From assembly GCA_050633545.1 (NCBI GenBank), contig JBOEGS010000008.1, forward strand, positions 146,177 through 210,176: a stretch of DNA of 64,000 bases, read 5' to 3'. Made by a program: the position numbers and the translations under genes. This DNA is from Litorivita sp050633545 (GTDB lineage Bacteria > Pseudomonadota > Alphaproteobacteria > Rhodobacterales > Rhodobacteraceae). Under the pieces are notes generated by a model. The model was not told the DNA's origin, did not search any database, and worked only from the letters and a program-made list of their open reading frames with translations. This document shows, piece after piece, positions 1-8,094 of this stretch (its first letter is position 1; each line of letters opens with the position of its first letter).

Positions 1-241
1 CTTTCTTCAAATATCCCCGCCGGAGGCATCCCGCCCGATATCACGGGCGCGATGACCCGAAATTGCTTGCCGCATAGGCGACGCGAGGCTCTCGAGCCCG
101 CCCGCGAAACATCTGTTTCCCTGTTTCCGTGCCATCAACGATCCGCGACAAAACCCCGATATTGTCCGCATCACGCCCCAGTTGCGCCCCATTGTGCCGT
201 CATATCTGCTCCAACAGATAAAAACGCAGAGGTATCGGGTA

Positions 242-1147
242 ATGGATCGTTTGACGGAAATGGAGGCCTTCGCCACGGTTGTGGATCAAGGGGGCTTTAC
301 AGATGCCGCAAAGAAGATGGGGATTTCGAAATCCGCTGTCTCTAAACACGTCTCGTCGCTCGAAGCGCGCCTCGGGGCGCGTCTTTTGAACCGCACCACG
401 CGGCGCGTCTCGCCGACCGAAATCGGTCTGGCCTATTATGACCGCGCCCGCCGTGTTCTCAATGACGCTGGCGAGGCCGATGCGCTGGTCTCCTCGATGC
501 AAAGCGACCCGTCGGGCTTGCTGCGCATCTCGGTGGCGACGGATTTCGGCGTTAATCATCTCTCGCCCGTCCTTGGCGAATTCCTCAGCGATTTCCCCGA
601 TATCACCGTCAATATGGTGCTCAACAACCGTTATGTAGAGCTGATCTCCGAAGGCTTCGATATGGCGATCCGCATTGGCGAGCTTGAAGACAGCACGCTT
701 CGCGCCCGCAAATTGACCGAAACCACCAAACGGATGATCGCCAGCCCCGAATATCTGGCGCGTCATGGCCGTCCGCTCAAGATCGATGATCTCAACGAGC
801 ACAAGCTGTTGCATTACTCGAACCAATCGGCGGGCAATGTGTGGAAGCTGACCGCGCCTTCGGGTGAAAAACGCCAAGTGCGCACCTCTGGCGGGCTGAG
901 CGTCAATGACGGGCAATCGCTGCTCAATGCTGCGATCTCCGGCCTTGGCATCGCCTATCTGCCAAGCTTCCTTTACGCCGATGCGCTCGAAAAGGGCCTT
1001 GTCGAGGATGCGATGCCCGAGCTTCCCATGGAAACCCAAGGCATCTATGCGGTCTATCCCCCCGGGCGTTTCACACAGCCCAAGGTTCGCGCCTTTATCG
1101 ATTTTCTGGTCCATGCCTTTGCCGACAAAGGCCCGACCGACTGGTAA
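242..1147 (+). CDS. LysR family transcriptional regulator
   Basis: A 301-residue LysR-type regulator. The N-terminal winged helix-turn-helix occupies about residues 1-60 (MDRLTEMEAF start, then FTDAAKKMGISKSAVSKHV and LEARLGARLLNRTTR), followed by a periplasmic-binding-like effector domain to the C-terminus. The start at 242 is chosen because family members begin two or three residues before the conserved helix; the frame is open 20 codons further up to 182, but those residues (MRPIVPSYLLQQ...) do not look like LysR sequence. It resembles the CrgA/YhjC-like subgroup often acting on oxidative or aromatic stress genes, but no target is adjacent: the next gene is convergent. The ligand is unknown. 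Function class is certain, regulon unknown. Confidence 0.93.
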   Translation: MDRLTEMEAFATVVDQGGFTDAAKKMGISKSAVSKHVSSLEARLGARLLNRTTRRVSPTEIGLAYYDRARRVLNDAGEADALVSSMQSDPSGLLRISVATDFGVNHLSPVLGEFLSDFPDITVNMVLNNRYVELISEGFDMAIRIGELEDSTLRARKLTETTKRMIASPEYLARHGRPLKIDDLNEHKLLHYSNQSAGNVWKLTAPSGEKRQVRTSGGLSVNDGQSLLNAAISGLGIAYLPSFLYADALEKGLVEDAMPELPMETQGIYAVYPPGRFTQPKVRAFIDFLVHAFADKGPTDW

Positions 1148-1194
1148 CACCAGACCCCGAGTTTCTTCCCCCCGGCCCTATGAGGCCACACCTC

Positions 1195-1223
1195 GCCCGG
1201 CATTTCGATGCCGGGCTTTTTTT
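1195..1223 (+). terminator. Rho-independent terminator after LysR gene
   Basis: A 9-bp perfect stem (GCCCGGCAT / ATGCCGGGC) closes a TTCG loop and is followed by seven T residues. It lies 48 bases after the LysR stop and before the convergent OmpA-like gene. Confidence 0.9.
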
Positions 1224-1295
1224 ATGTGTTTTTCTTGCTGCGTGACATCTGCCGCGCCGGTTGCAGGCCCGCGCGTCTTTGTGCCGCGCGCGGGC

Positions 1296-2411
1296 CTATT
1301 CGGTGTTGAGCAAGACCACTTCGACGCGGCGGTTGGCCTCGCGGCCCGCGGCGGTCAGATTCGCGGTGCGCGGCGACAGATAGCCCATGCCTTCGCCCTC
1401 CAACTGCGCGCGCGGCACGCCATAGGCGCTCACCAACCGTTCCACCACCGCGCCCGCGCGCCGTTTCGACAGGGCGATATTGCCCTCAAGGCTGCCGACC
1501 GTATCGGTATGACCGACCAAGGCGACCTTGAGCGTTGCATCCGCCAAAAGCATTCCGGCCAATGCTGCGAGCGAGGCGAAAGGCCCTTCGCCCAAGGTGG
1601 CCGATCCGGTCTCGAAGTTCAGATCATCCAAGATCACATGGCCCGCATGGCGCAGCGCCTCGGGCAGAGGCATATCGGCGGCAACGGGCGCGCTCTCGCC
1701 CTGCGGAGGCAGCGGCGTTGCGGCGGGGGCGTCCAATGTCACCGAGGCGCGGGCGGCGGCGGATTTGGCCGCTTTGCTGCCCACGGGGGCAATATGAACC
1801 ATCTGCACATAGCCCGAAGCCCCCGCGCGGCTGACCAGCAGGACGACCACCTCGGTTTGCTCCACGGGCGCAGGGCTGGTCGCGGTTTCGGTGCCTGCGG
1901 GCACCGCCGGATCGCCTTGAGCCTCGCTTGCGGGCGGCGCATCGGCAGCGGCCGCCGGATCAGTGCGGCCCTGCGGCGGGATCGGGCGGGCAAAGGCGGC
2001 GTAGCGGTAATCGAACAGGTCCACGAACATATCGGGCGGGGCGATCACATCGAGGGCAAAGCGGAAATCATATCCGCCGCATTCCTGCGCGAAACAGCGG
2101 TGCAGCGCGGTAAACCCTTCGGCCTCCAGCTGTTCGGCCAAAGGCGCCATCAGTTGCAGCGTCTCCAGCCCCTCCGAGCGCACCCGCCATGCGGTCCGGC
2201 TGACGCGCCCCTCGGCGCGCTGCAACGGCACCAGATCGCCCGATTGATTGGCGCTCGCATAGGCATAGCTCGCCGGTGCGACGGTGTCGTGATAGGTCTC
2301 GCGCGCGTTGCTGGGCAGCGAGAGTTCAAAGGTATCGGCCCGCTGCGCCGCAGCCGTCGAGGCGGCAACGGCCGCTGCCAGAAAACTCACAAATGAGCAC
2401 TGATATCGCAA
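1296..2411 (-). CDS. OmpA family outer-membrane/periplasmic protein
   Basis: About 371 residues. The N-terminus (MRYQCSFVSFLAAAVAASTA then AQR) is a plausible Sec signal peptide. The C-terminal ~110 residues are an OmpA-like peptidoglycan-binding domain: LNFETGSATL, then LVGHTDTVGSLEGNIALSKR and RANRRVEVVL-type ending (REANRRVEVVL). The middle holds an Ala/Pro-rich linker rich in acidic residues. No ATG precedes the signal peptide at a sensible distance; I chose TTG at 2411, and GTG at 2390 is an alternative. The frame stays open up to 2645 but that part overlaps the next gene. It probably anchors the envelope to peptidoglycan; a precise role is not visible. Transcribed in the same direction as the CMD, acetyltransferase and CinA-domain genes upstream. 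Confidence 0.8.
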   Translation of the reverse strand: MRYQCSFVSFLAAAVAASTAAAQRADTFELSLPSNARETYHDTVAPASYAYASANQSGDLVPLQRAEGRVSRTAWRVRSEGLETLQLMAPLAEQLEAEGFTALHRCFAQECGGYDFRFALDVIAPPDMFVDLFDYRYAAFARPIPPQGRTDPAAAADAPPASEAQGDPAVPAGTETATSPAPVEQTEVVVLLVSRAGASGYVQMVHIAPVGSKAAKSAAARASVTLDAPAATPLPPQGESAPVAADMPLPEALRHAGHVILDDLNFETGSATLGEGPFASLAALAGMLLADATLKVALVGHTDTVGSLEGNIALSKRRAGAVVERLVSAYGVPRAQLEGEGMGYLSPRTANLTAAGREANRRVEVVLLNTE

Positions 2412-2427
2412 AACCCGCCCGATCTTT

Positions 2428-2994
2428 TTAGCGCGCCTGCGCGTGATAGGCATCATTGGGATGCATCGCCGTGGCCGAAGCCACGCGGTTCGACATGTTG
2501 AAAAACGCCGCCACATTGGCGATGTCCCATATGTCGCGGTCGGTAAAGCCGACGTTGCGCAGGGCTTGGCGGTGAGGCTCTTCAACAGTGGCGCTGGCTT
2601 CGGTGATCTGCACCGCGAAATCAAGCATCGCCCGTTGCCGCGCATCCAGATCCGCGACGCGGTAATTCATCATCAATTTCTCGCCCAGCATCGGATCGCC
2701 CGACAATTGCCGCACCGCCGCACCATGGGCGGTCAGGCAATAGAAACATTTGTTCACCGCCGAAACCACCACGGCGATCATCTCGCGCTCCAGCTTGCTC
2801 AGCGCGCTATCGCCCAGCATCAGGTCGTTATAAAGCGCGGTAAAGGCGTTGAGCTTGTCGATGTCAAAGGCATGGGCCTTGAGCACATTGGGCACCATGC
2901 CGAGCTTCTCGTCGCAGATGTCGAAATATTTTTGCGTCGCGGGCGGCAAGGGATCGACCATCGGCAGGTCGAGCGCGGTCGGCTCTTTGGGCAT
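2428..2994 (-). CDS. Carboxymuconolactone decarboxylase/AhpD-like peroxidase-related protein
   Basis: A 188-residue protein of the peroxidase-related (AhpD-like CMD) family. The family hallmark is the redox pair in NKCFYCLTAHG (about residue 81-91), with the conserved His three residues after the second Cys, which in AhpD forms the active site. The C-terminal part (FTDRDIWDIANVAAFFNMSN) matches the family's helix bundle. It likely reduces hydroperoxides or acts as a thiol carrier; the electron donor is not evident. The start is supported by GGAGGAG eight bases upstream. It follows the acetyltransferase gene with almost no gap, so the two are probably co-transcribed. Confidence 0.88.
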   Translation of the reverse strand: MPKEPTALDLPMVDPLPPATQKYFDICDEKLGMVPNVLKAHAFDIDKLNAFTALYNDLMLGDSALSKLEREMIAVVVSAVNKCFYCLTAHGAAVRQLSGDPMLGEKLMMNYRVADLDARQRAMLDFAVQITEASATVEEPHRQALRNVGFTDRDIWDIANVAAFFNMSNRVASATAMHPNDAYHAQAR

Positions 2995-2995
2995 A

Positions 2996-3739
2996 TTATT
3001 CTCCTCCGTGAAGGCTGCGGTAGTGATACTCTCCCACGGGCGCCATCCCGATGGAAGAGTAGAGCCCGTTGGCGGCGGCGTTATCTTTCACGCACAAGAG
3101 CGTCATTTCCGTCGCCCCGTGCTCGCGCGCCCAGATCGCGGCGCGGCGCATGGCGTAGCGGCCCCAACCTTGGCGGCGCTGCTCGGGCAGAACCTCCATC
3201 GCGTGCACCATGGCAATCCCGTCATGGATCGCCACAAAGGCCGTGCCCGCAGGGTGGTCCTTCATGCGGCCAAGGATCGAGGTTTTCGGCGCGCCCGCGC
3301 GCTCCATAATCGCCATACGCGCAGGGCCGATGCCCGCCGCCGCCCAGATGTCGCGCTGGATCGCCAAAGGCTCCCAAATGCAAAAGGTCGAAACCTTGGG
3401 CGGCGGATCACCGATCATAGCGTCGATCGGCGCGGCGTAGAGCGTCACCGGATCCATCACCGAATATCCGCGCGCGGCCAGCGCGCTGTCGAGCGCCGTA
3501 TCGCCGCCGCGGATCATGAAGAGCGGCGTCTGGCCCATCGCACGCTGCGCCGCCTCGACGGCGTCAATATCGGCGGGATCGAACTGCGCACCGGTTTGCG
3601 AGGCGGCGCTGACGCGTTTGCCGCCCGACCGGCCCGACGCGTCGCGCCCGTCGCGCACCACGAAGCCGCCGATATGTTGGGTGCTTGATGCGGGCCAAGT
3701 GGCGTCGATCACATCGAAATAGCGTGGCTCGGGCGTCAT
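2996..3739 (-). CDS. GNAT family N-acetyltransferase
   Basis: A 247-residue protein. The acetyl-CoA binding signature is RRQGWGRYAM near residue 190, followed by the typical helix and ending MTLLCVKDNAAANGLYSSIG, the conserved Asn/Tyr part of motif B. The N-terminal ~120 residues are divergent, as is common where substrate is recognised. The substrate cannot be read from the sequence. Its start codon overlaps the stop of the upstream CinA-domain gene by four bases (ATGA), so translation is probably coupled. Confidence 0.85.
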   Translation of the reverse strand: MTPEPRYFDVIDATWPASSTQHIGGFVVRDGRDASGRSGGKRVSAASQTGAQFDPADIDAVEAAQRAMGQTPLFMIRGGDTALDSALAARGYSVMDPVTLYAAPIDAMIGDPPPKVSTFCIWEPLAIQRDIWAAAGIGPARMAIMERAGAPKTSILGRMKDHPAGTAFVAIHDGIAMVHAMEVLPEQRRQGWGRYAMRRAAIWAREHGATEMTLLCVKDNAAANGLYSSIGMAPVGEYHYRSLHGGE

Positions 3740-4461
3740 GCGGGGAAGGCCTCGCTCAATTCGATCATCGCGGCATCAATGCGCGCACCGTCATGGCCGC
3801 GGATCACGATATTCGCGCCGAACACCCCGTCTTTGACATAGGGGTAGGAGCCGATGGACAGATCGCCGTATTTCTCGGCCAGATCGCTGAGCGGTCCCGC
3901 GATCTCGCCCTCGCCGCGGTTGATGCGCAGGCTTTGGCTCAAAAGCGGCGCGCCGCCGGTGAGGGTGGGCAGGACGCTGGCCACCATCGCCTCGAAGACC
4001 GCAGGCACGCCCGCCATGACATGCACGTTCTGGATTGTGAAGCCCGGCGCGATGCTGACCGGATTGTCGATCAGCGCCGCACCGTCGGGGATGCGCGCCA
4101 TGCGCAGGCGCGCTTCGTTGATCTGCCCGCCGCTGCGTTTGTAATGCGCCTCCAAAAGCGCGCGCGCGTCATCGCGCACCGATATGGGCGTGCCGAATGC
4201 GGCGGCCACGGCTTCGGCGGTGATGTCATCATGGGTCGGGCCGATGCCGCCCGATGTGAACAGGTTGTCATAGGCCGCGCTCAGCGCTTGCACCGCGCCA
4301 ATAATCGCCGCGCGATCATCGGACACCACCCGCACCTCGCGCAAATCAATGCCCGCGCGGGTCAATTCGCCCGCCAGATGGTGCATATTGGAATCGCGCG
4401 TGCGCCCCGACAGGATTTCATCCCCGATCACAAGCATGGCGGCAGTGGGGTTTGCGGGCAT
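3736..4461 (-). CDS. CinA N-terminal (molybdopterin-binding-like) domain protein
   Basis: 241 residues corresponding to the MoaB/CinA-type domain only: LVIGDEILSGRTRDSNMHHL at the N-terminus and LFTSGGIGPTHDDITAEAVA around residue 65-85, the two hallmark loops. The C-terminal nicotinamide-nucleotide deamidase domain of full CinA is absent, as in many alphaproteobacteria where the domains are separate genes. By family it may have ADP-ribose pyrophosphatase-type activity, but this is inference. ATG at 4461 is chosen because AAGGAG lies eight bases upstream; the frame extends to 4509 without support. Divergent from sfsA across 46 bases. Confidence 0.87.
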   Translation of the reverse strand: MPANPTAAMLVIGDEILSGRTRDSNMHHLAGELTRAGIDLREVRVVSDDRAAIIGAVQALSAAYDNLFTSGGIGPTHDDITAEAVAAAFGTPISVRDDARALLEAHYKRSGGQINEARLRMARIPDGAALIDNPVSIAPGFTIQNVHVMAGVPAVFEAMVASVLPTLTGGAPLLSQSLRINRGEGEIAGPLSDLAEKYGDLSIGSYPYVKDGVFGANIVIRGHDGARIDAAMIELSEAFPA

Positions 4462-4507
4462 CGGCACTCTCCTTGAAACGTCTCCCGCACAGGTATAGGC
4501 CTGCCCC

Positions 4508-5227
4508 ATGCGCTTTCAAACCCCTCTTGAACCTGCCGTGCTGATCCGCCGCTACAAACGGTTTCTGGCCGATATCCGGCTGCACGATGGCACCGAGGCC
4601 GTGGCCCATTGCGCCAACCCCGGATCGATGATGGGGCTGGCCGAGGCGGGGATGCGCATCTGGGTCGAGCGCAACGATGATCCCAAGAAAAAGCTGCGCT
4701 ACGGCTGGCGGCTTGTGGATCATGGGGGCGGGCAGTTCACCGGCGTCGATACATCCGTGCCCAACCGCGCCCTGCGCGAGGCGTTGATGGCGCGGCAATT
4801 GGCGCCGTTCGCGCCGTTTGACGAGATATTGCCCGAACAAAAATACGGGCAAAACAGCCGCATTGATTTCCTGCTGCGCAAGGCGGACGAGGCCGATCTT
4901 TATCTGGAGGTGAAATCCGTGACGCTGTCGCGCCATGCGGGGCTTGCCGAATTTCCCGACAGCGTGACCAAACGCGGCGCAAAACACCTTGAGGAGCTGT
5001 GCGAAATGCGCCGCCAAGGCCACCGCGCCGCGATGCTTTATCTGGTGCAGCGCACCGATTGCACCCGCACGGGTTTGGCCGCCGATATCGACCCCGCCTA
5101 TGCCGCCGCCTATGCGCGCGCCCGCGCGGCGGGGGTCGAGGCCTATGCCTACGCCTGCAATATCACGCCGCAAGAGATCACCATCGGCGCGCCGCTGCCC
5201 GCCCCCGCGCCCGAGCACGGCACATGA
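4508..5227 (+). CDS. sfsA: SfsA family protein (sugar fermentation stimulation)
   Basis: 239 residues, the normal length for SfsA. Family markers: RRYKRFLADIRL near the N-terminus, AHCANPGSMMGL, and the nuclease-like core RIDFLLRK followed by YLEVKSVTL. SfsA was named as an Escherichia coli maltose-metabolism activator and contains an OB fold joined to a PD-(D/E)XK-like nuclease fold; its cellular role is still unclear. It is divergent from the CinA-domain gene and precedes the methionine aminopeptidase gene in the same direction, a pairing I infer to be an operon from the 80-95 base gap. Confidence 0.93.
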   Translation: MRFQTPLEPAVLIRRYKRFLADIRLHDGTEAVAHCANPGSMMGLAEAGMRIWVERNDDPKKKLRYGWRLVDHGGGQFTGVDTSVPNRALREALMARQLAPFAPFDEILPEQKYGQNSRIDFLLRKADEADLYLEVKSVTLSRHAGLAEFPDSVTKRGAKHLEELCEMRRQGHRAAMLYLVQRTDCTRTGLAADIDPAYAAAYARARAAGVEAYAYACNITPQEITIGAPLPAPAPEHGT

Positions 5228-5322
5228 ATTGCCGCGCGCCTCTGGCCCTTCGGGCAAAACCGTCCTAAATAGAGGCCAAACGGGCCCATGCGGCCCAGCG
5301 ATATGATTTGAGCGAGACACCT

Positions 5323-6132
5323 ATGGGCGAAGAGCACCGCGGCCGCATGACCAAAGACGGCATCCGCATCCATGAAGAGGCGGATTTCGCCGGAATGCAT
5401 GTGGCCGGAAAACTGGCCGCGACGATCCTCGACGAGATCGCCGAACATGTCTTTCCTGGTCAAACCACGGCAGAAATCGACCGTTTGATCGAGGAAAAGG
5501 TCAATGCGGCGGGGGCGAAATCGGCGACCATCGGCTATCGCGGTTATAAACACGCCTCGTGCATTTCGGTGAACCATGTCGTGTGCCACGGCATCCCGAG
5601 CGACAAGACCCTAAAAGACGGCGATATTTTGAACATCGACGTGACGGTGATCGTGGACGGATGGTATGGCGATACCAGCCGCATGTATGTGGCGGGCAAA
5701 TTGGGTCGCAAGGCCGAGCGGCTGATCGAGGTGACCCATGATGCCTTGATGCGCGGCATCGAGGCCGTCCGCCCCGGCGCGACATTCGGTGATATCGGCC
5801 ATGCGATCCAAACCTATGTGGAAAGCCACCGCATGTCGGTGGTGCGCGATTTTTGCGGTCACGGGCTTGGCCGCGTGTTCCATTCGCCGCCCAATGTGTT
5901 GCACTACGGGCGTGCGGGAACGGGTCCGGTTCTGGAAGAGGGGATGTTTTTCACCATCGAGCCAATGGTCAATCTGGGCCGTCCCGAGACCAAGGTTCTG
6001 GCCGATGACTGGACAGCCGTGACGCGCGACAAATCCCTTTCGGCGCAATTCGAGCATTCAATCGGGGTAACCACCGACGGGTTCGAGATTTTCACTCTTT
6101 CCCCCGCCGGAACTTTTCACCCCACATACTAA
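5323..6132 (+). CDS. map: Type I methionine aminopeptidase
   Basis: Removes the initiator methionine from nascent proteins in the cytosol. About 269 residues. Metal ligands are visible: Asp in LNIDVTVIVDGWYGDTSRM (two Asp), His in FCGHGLGRVFH, Glu in FFTIEPMV and Glu in FEHSIGV; the substrate-contacting His lies in ISVNHVVCHGIP. The start is uncertain: ATG at 5323 is used, with a purine-rich stretch GAGCGAG before it; TTG at 5308 or ATG at 5347 are possible. The catalytic core is unaffected by this choice. Confidence 0.95.
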   Translation: MGEEHRGRMTKDGIRIHEEADFAGMHVAGKLAATILDEIAEHVFPGQTTAEIDRLIEEKVNAAGAKSATIGYRGYKHASCISVNHVVCHGIPSDKTLKDGDILNIDVTVIVDGWYGDTSRMYVAGKLGRKAERLIEVTHDALMRGIEAVRPGATFGDIGHAIQTYVESHRMSVVRDFCGHGLGRVFHSPPNVLHYGRAGTGPVLEEGMFFTIEPMVNLGRPETKVLADDWTAVTRDKSLSAQFEHSIGVTTDGFEIFTLSPAGTFHPTY

Positions 6133-6229
6133 TCACAACAGCACTGTTTAAAAATACCGATGCACTGGTGAACCACCCTCTAGGGCTACAGGAAATTTAT
6201 TACGATTTTGTGTGTTTGCGCGGCAGGGG

Positions 6230-6239
6230 AAAGCGCTTT
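6230..6239. promoter_or_regulatory. LacI/GalR-type operator-like palindrome
   Basis: AAAGCGCTTT is a perfect 10-bp palindrome with the central CG typical of LacI/GalR-family operators. It lies 190 bases before the TRAP receptor start and about 100 bases after map. It is short, no regulator gene is in the window, and the assignment rests only on the motif. Confidence 0.3.
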
Positions 6240-6429
6240 TGGAATTCCCCGCATGCCGCTCCCGCTTGATCTTTGCTGTTTTTTATCAATTGGTTAAATG
6301 CGTTTTCTGCGCTTATTGGCTCTTGATCGGGCCTTGCGGCTGGGCAATACCCTTCCCATCTTGATCCCGCTGCACCGCCGCATGGCAGTTGCAGCGATTC
6401 CAATGGATACCTCAAAAGGAGGCCAGCCT

Positions 6430-7476
6430 ATGACCTTGATGAAATCCGCAGCCCTCGCCGCCGTTCTCGGCCTGACCGCCACCGCGTCCTTTGCGCAAGA
6501 GGTCACCCTACGTTTTCAACATTTCGTCTCGCCCAATTCGGCGAATCCGAAATATTTCATCGAGCCTTGGGCCAAAAAGGTCGAAGCCGACAGCAACGGC
6601 CGCCTCAAGATCGAGATCGTGCCCTTCATGCAATTGGGCGGCAAAGCGCCCGAGCAATATGATTATATCCGCGACGGTGTGATCGACGGCGGCTGGGTTA
6701 TTCCGGGTTATCAGCCGGGACGTTTTCCCGAAGCCGAGGCGATGGAAATGCCCTTCATGACCACCAAAAGCGCCGAGGAAGCCTCGATCGCGGCGTGGGA
6801 ATTCACGCAAAAGCACCTTGCCGATGATTTCGCCGATGTGCATTTGATCGCCGCCCATATGCATGGCCCCGGCATCGTGCACAAACGCGGCACCGAGATC
6901 AAAGCCACCGATGATTTCGACGGGCTAAAACTGCGCGGTCCCTCGCGCGCGGCGACGATGCTGCTCAATAAACTGGGCGCGACGCCCATCGGCATGCCGG
7001 TGCCGGCCTTCCCCGAAGCGCTCTCTAAAGGCGTGGTGGATGGCGGCGTGATCACATGGGAAATGGCCCCCTCGCTCAAGCTGGACGATCTGGCCGACAG
7101 CCACACCGATGTTGCGGGCGACAAGGCGCTGTATAACCTGTTTTTCATCTGGGCGATGAACAAGGATGTTTATGAGGGGCTGCCCGATGATCTGAAGGCG
7201 GTGATCGATGCCAATTCGGGCGAGATGGCCTCGGCTTGGGCGGGGCGCGCCCATGACACCGGCGACAAGGACGGCCGCGCCGCGATGGAAGCGGCGGGCA
7301 ATACGCTTGCGGTGATCAGCCCCGAGCAAACCGCGCGGATGCAGGCGCTGGGCGAAGAGGTGGTCGCCGACTGGATCGTTGAAGCGGGCAAAAAAGGCCT
7401 CGACGGGCAGCTCTTGATCGACGATGCCCGCGCCATGGTCGCCAAATCTGCGGGCACCATCCGCCCGCTGAACTAA
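6430..7476 (+). CDS. TRAP transporter solute-binding protein, DctP family
   Basis: 348 residues including a clear Sec signal peptide (MKSAALAAVLGLTATASFAQ, cleavage after FAQ). The mature part starts EVTLRFQHFV and contains the DctP features: LKIEIVPFMQLGG, a Leu-Arg substrate-contact region in GLKLRGPSRAA with the conserved Arg that binds carboxylates, and GVVDGGVITW. It binds an organic acid in the periplasm for a TRAP permease. No DctQ or DctM membrane gene is adjacent, so it is an orphan receptor here. ATG 6430 has AAAGGAGG upstream; the frame extends to 6298 without a ribosome site. Confidence 0.93.
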   Translation: MTLMKSAALAAVLGLTATASFAQEVTLRFQHFVSPNSANPKYFIEPWAKKVEADSNGRLKIEIVPFMQLGGKAPEQYDYIRDGVIDGGWVIPGYQPGRFPEAEAMEMPFMTTKSAEEASIAAWEFTQKHLADDFADVHLIAAHMHGPGIVHKRGTEIKATDDFDGLKLRGPSRAATMLLNKLGATPIGMPVPAFPEALSKGVVDGGVITWEMAPSLKLDDLADSHTDVAGDKALYNLFFIWAMNKDVYEGLPDDLKAVIDANSGEMASAWAGRAHDTGDKDGRAAMEAAGNTLAVISPEQTARMQALGEEVVADWIVEAGKKGLDGQLLIDDARAMVAKSAGTIRPLN

Positions 7477-7497
7477 ACCGCGCCCGCCGCGCGATTG

Positions 7498-7530
7498 AAG
7501 GCCGCTTCCCGCGCGGGAGGCGGCCTTTTT
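7498..7530 (+). terminator. Rho-independent terminator after TRAP receptor gene
   Basis: Stem AAGGCCGC / GCGGCCTT with an inner CCCGC/GCGGG extension, followed by five T residues. It sits between the convergent TRAP receptor and rsmD genes. Confidence 0.88.
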
Positions 7531-7533
7531 GCG

Positions 7534-8094
7534 TCAGGCTTTTTCGAGCAGGGAAATCACCGTGCCGCCATATTTGCGCGCATCCAGAACCTGCCAACCT
7601 TCTGGCGCGGTGATGGCGGCGCTTTCTTCCCAAACGATCAAGGCCTGATCGTCGATCCATCCGCCCGCCAATGCGGCGCGCAGCGCGGCCTCGCCCATCT
7701 GTTTGCCGTAGGGCGGATCGAGAAACACCAAATCAAACGGGGCGCCCTCATGGGTGGGCAATTTGCGCGCATCGCGGCGGTAAATCCGACAGGCCGCCTT
7801 GGCCTCGCAAAGCGCGATATTTTGCGTGAGGATTTTTTGCGCCACGCGCCCGTCCTCGACAAAACAGACCTGCGCCGCCCCGCGCGAAAGCGCCTCCAGC
7901 CCCAACGCACCGGTGCCTGCAAAGATATCGAGCACCCGCGCGCCGCCGATGGGATCGCCAAACCGCCCGCCGCCGAGCACGTTGAACAGGCTCTCGCGCA
8001 CGCGGTCCGTGGTCGGGCGCAGATGCGCGCCCGCATCGCCCTTGCCGACCGAGGCCAAGGCGCGGCCTTTGAATGCCCCCGCGATGATCCTCAT
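7534..8094 (-). CDS. rsmD: 16S rRNA (guanine966-N2)-methyltransferase
   Basis: 186 residues, normal for RsmD. It methylates G966 of 16S rRNA using S-adenosylmethionine. Motifs: MRIIAGAFKGRAL at the N-terminus, TTDRVRESLFNVL, the SAM site VLDIFAGTGALGLEALSRG, and the catalytic DLVFLDPPYGK. The start codon overlaps the stop of the flavoprotein gene upstream by four bases (ATGA), so they are translationally coupled although the functions look unrelated. Confidence 0.95.
   Translation of the reverse strand: MRIIAGAFKGRALASVGKGDAGAHLRPTTDRVRESLFNVLGGGRFGDPIGGARVLDIFAGTGALGLEALSRGAAQVCFVEDGRVAQKILTQNIALCEAKAACRIYRRDARKLPTHEGAPFDLVFLDPPYGKQMGEAALRAALAGGWIDDQALIVWEESAAITAPEGWQVLDARKYGGTVISLLEKA

Noticed and set aside
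1250..1295. Inverted repeat GGCCCGCGCG / CGCGCGGGCC after the OmpA-like gene
   Set aside because: Possible terminator for the minus strand, but there is no T-tract and the sequence is simple CG alternation that pairs by composition.
6298..6429. Upstream extension of the TRAP receptor frame
   Set aside because: The signal peptide and AAAGGAGG place the start at 6430.
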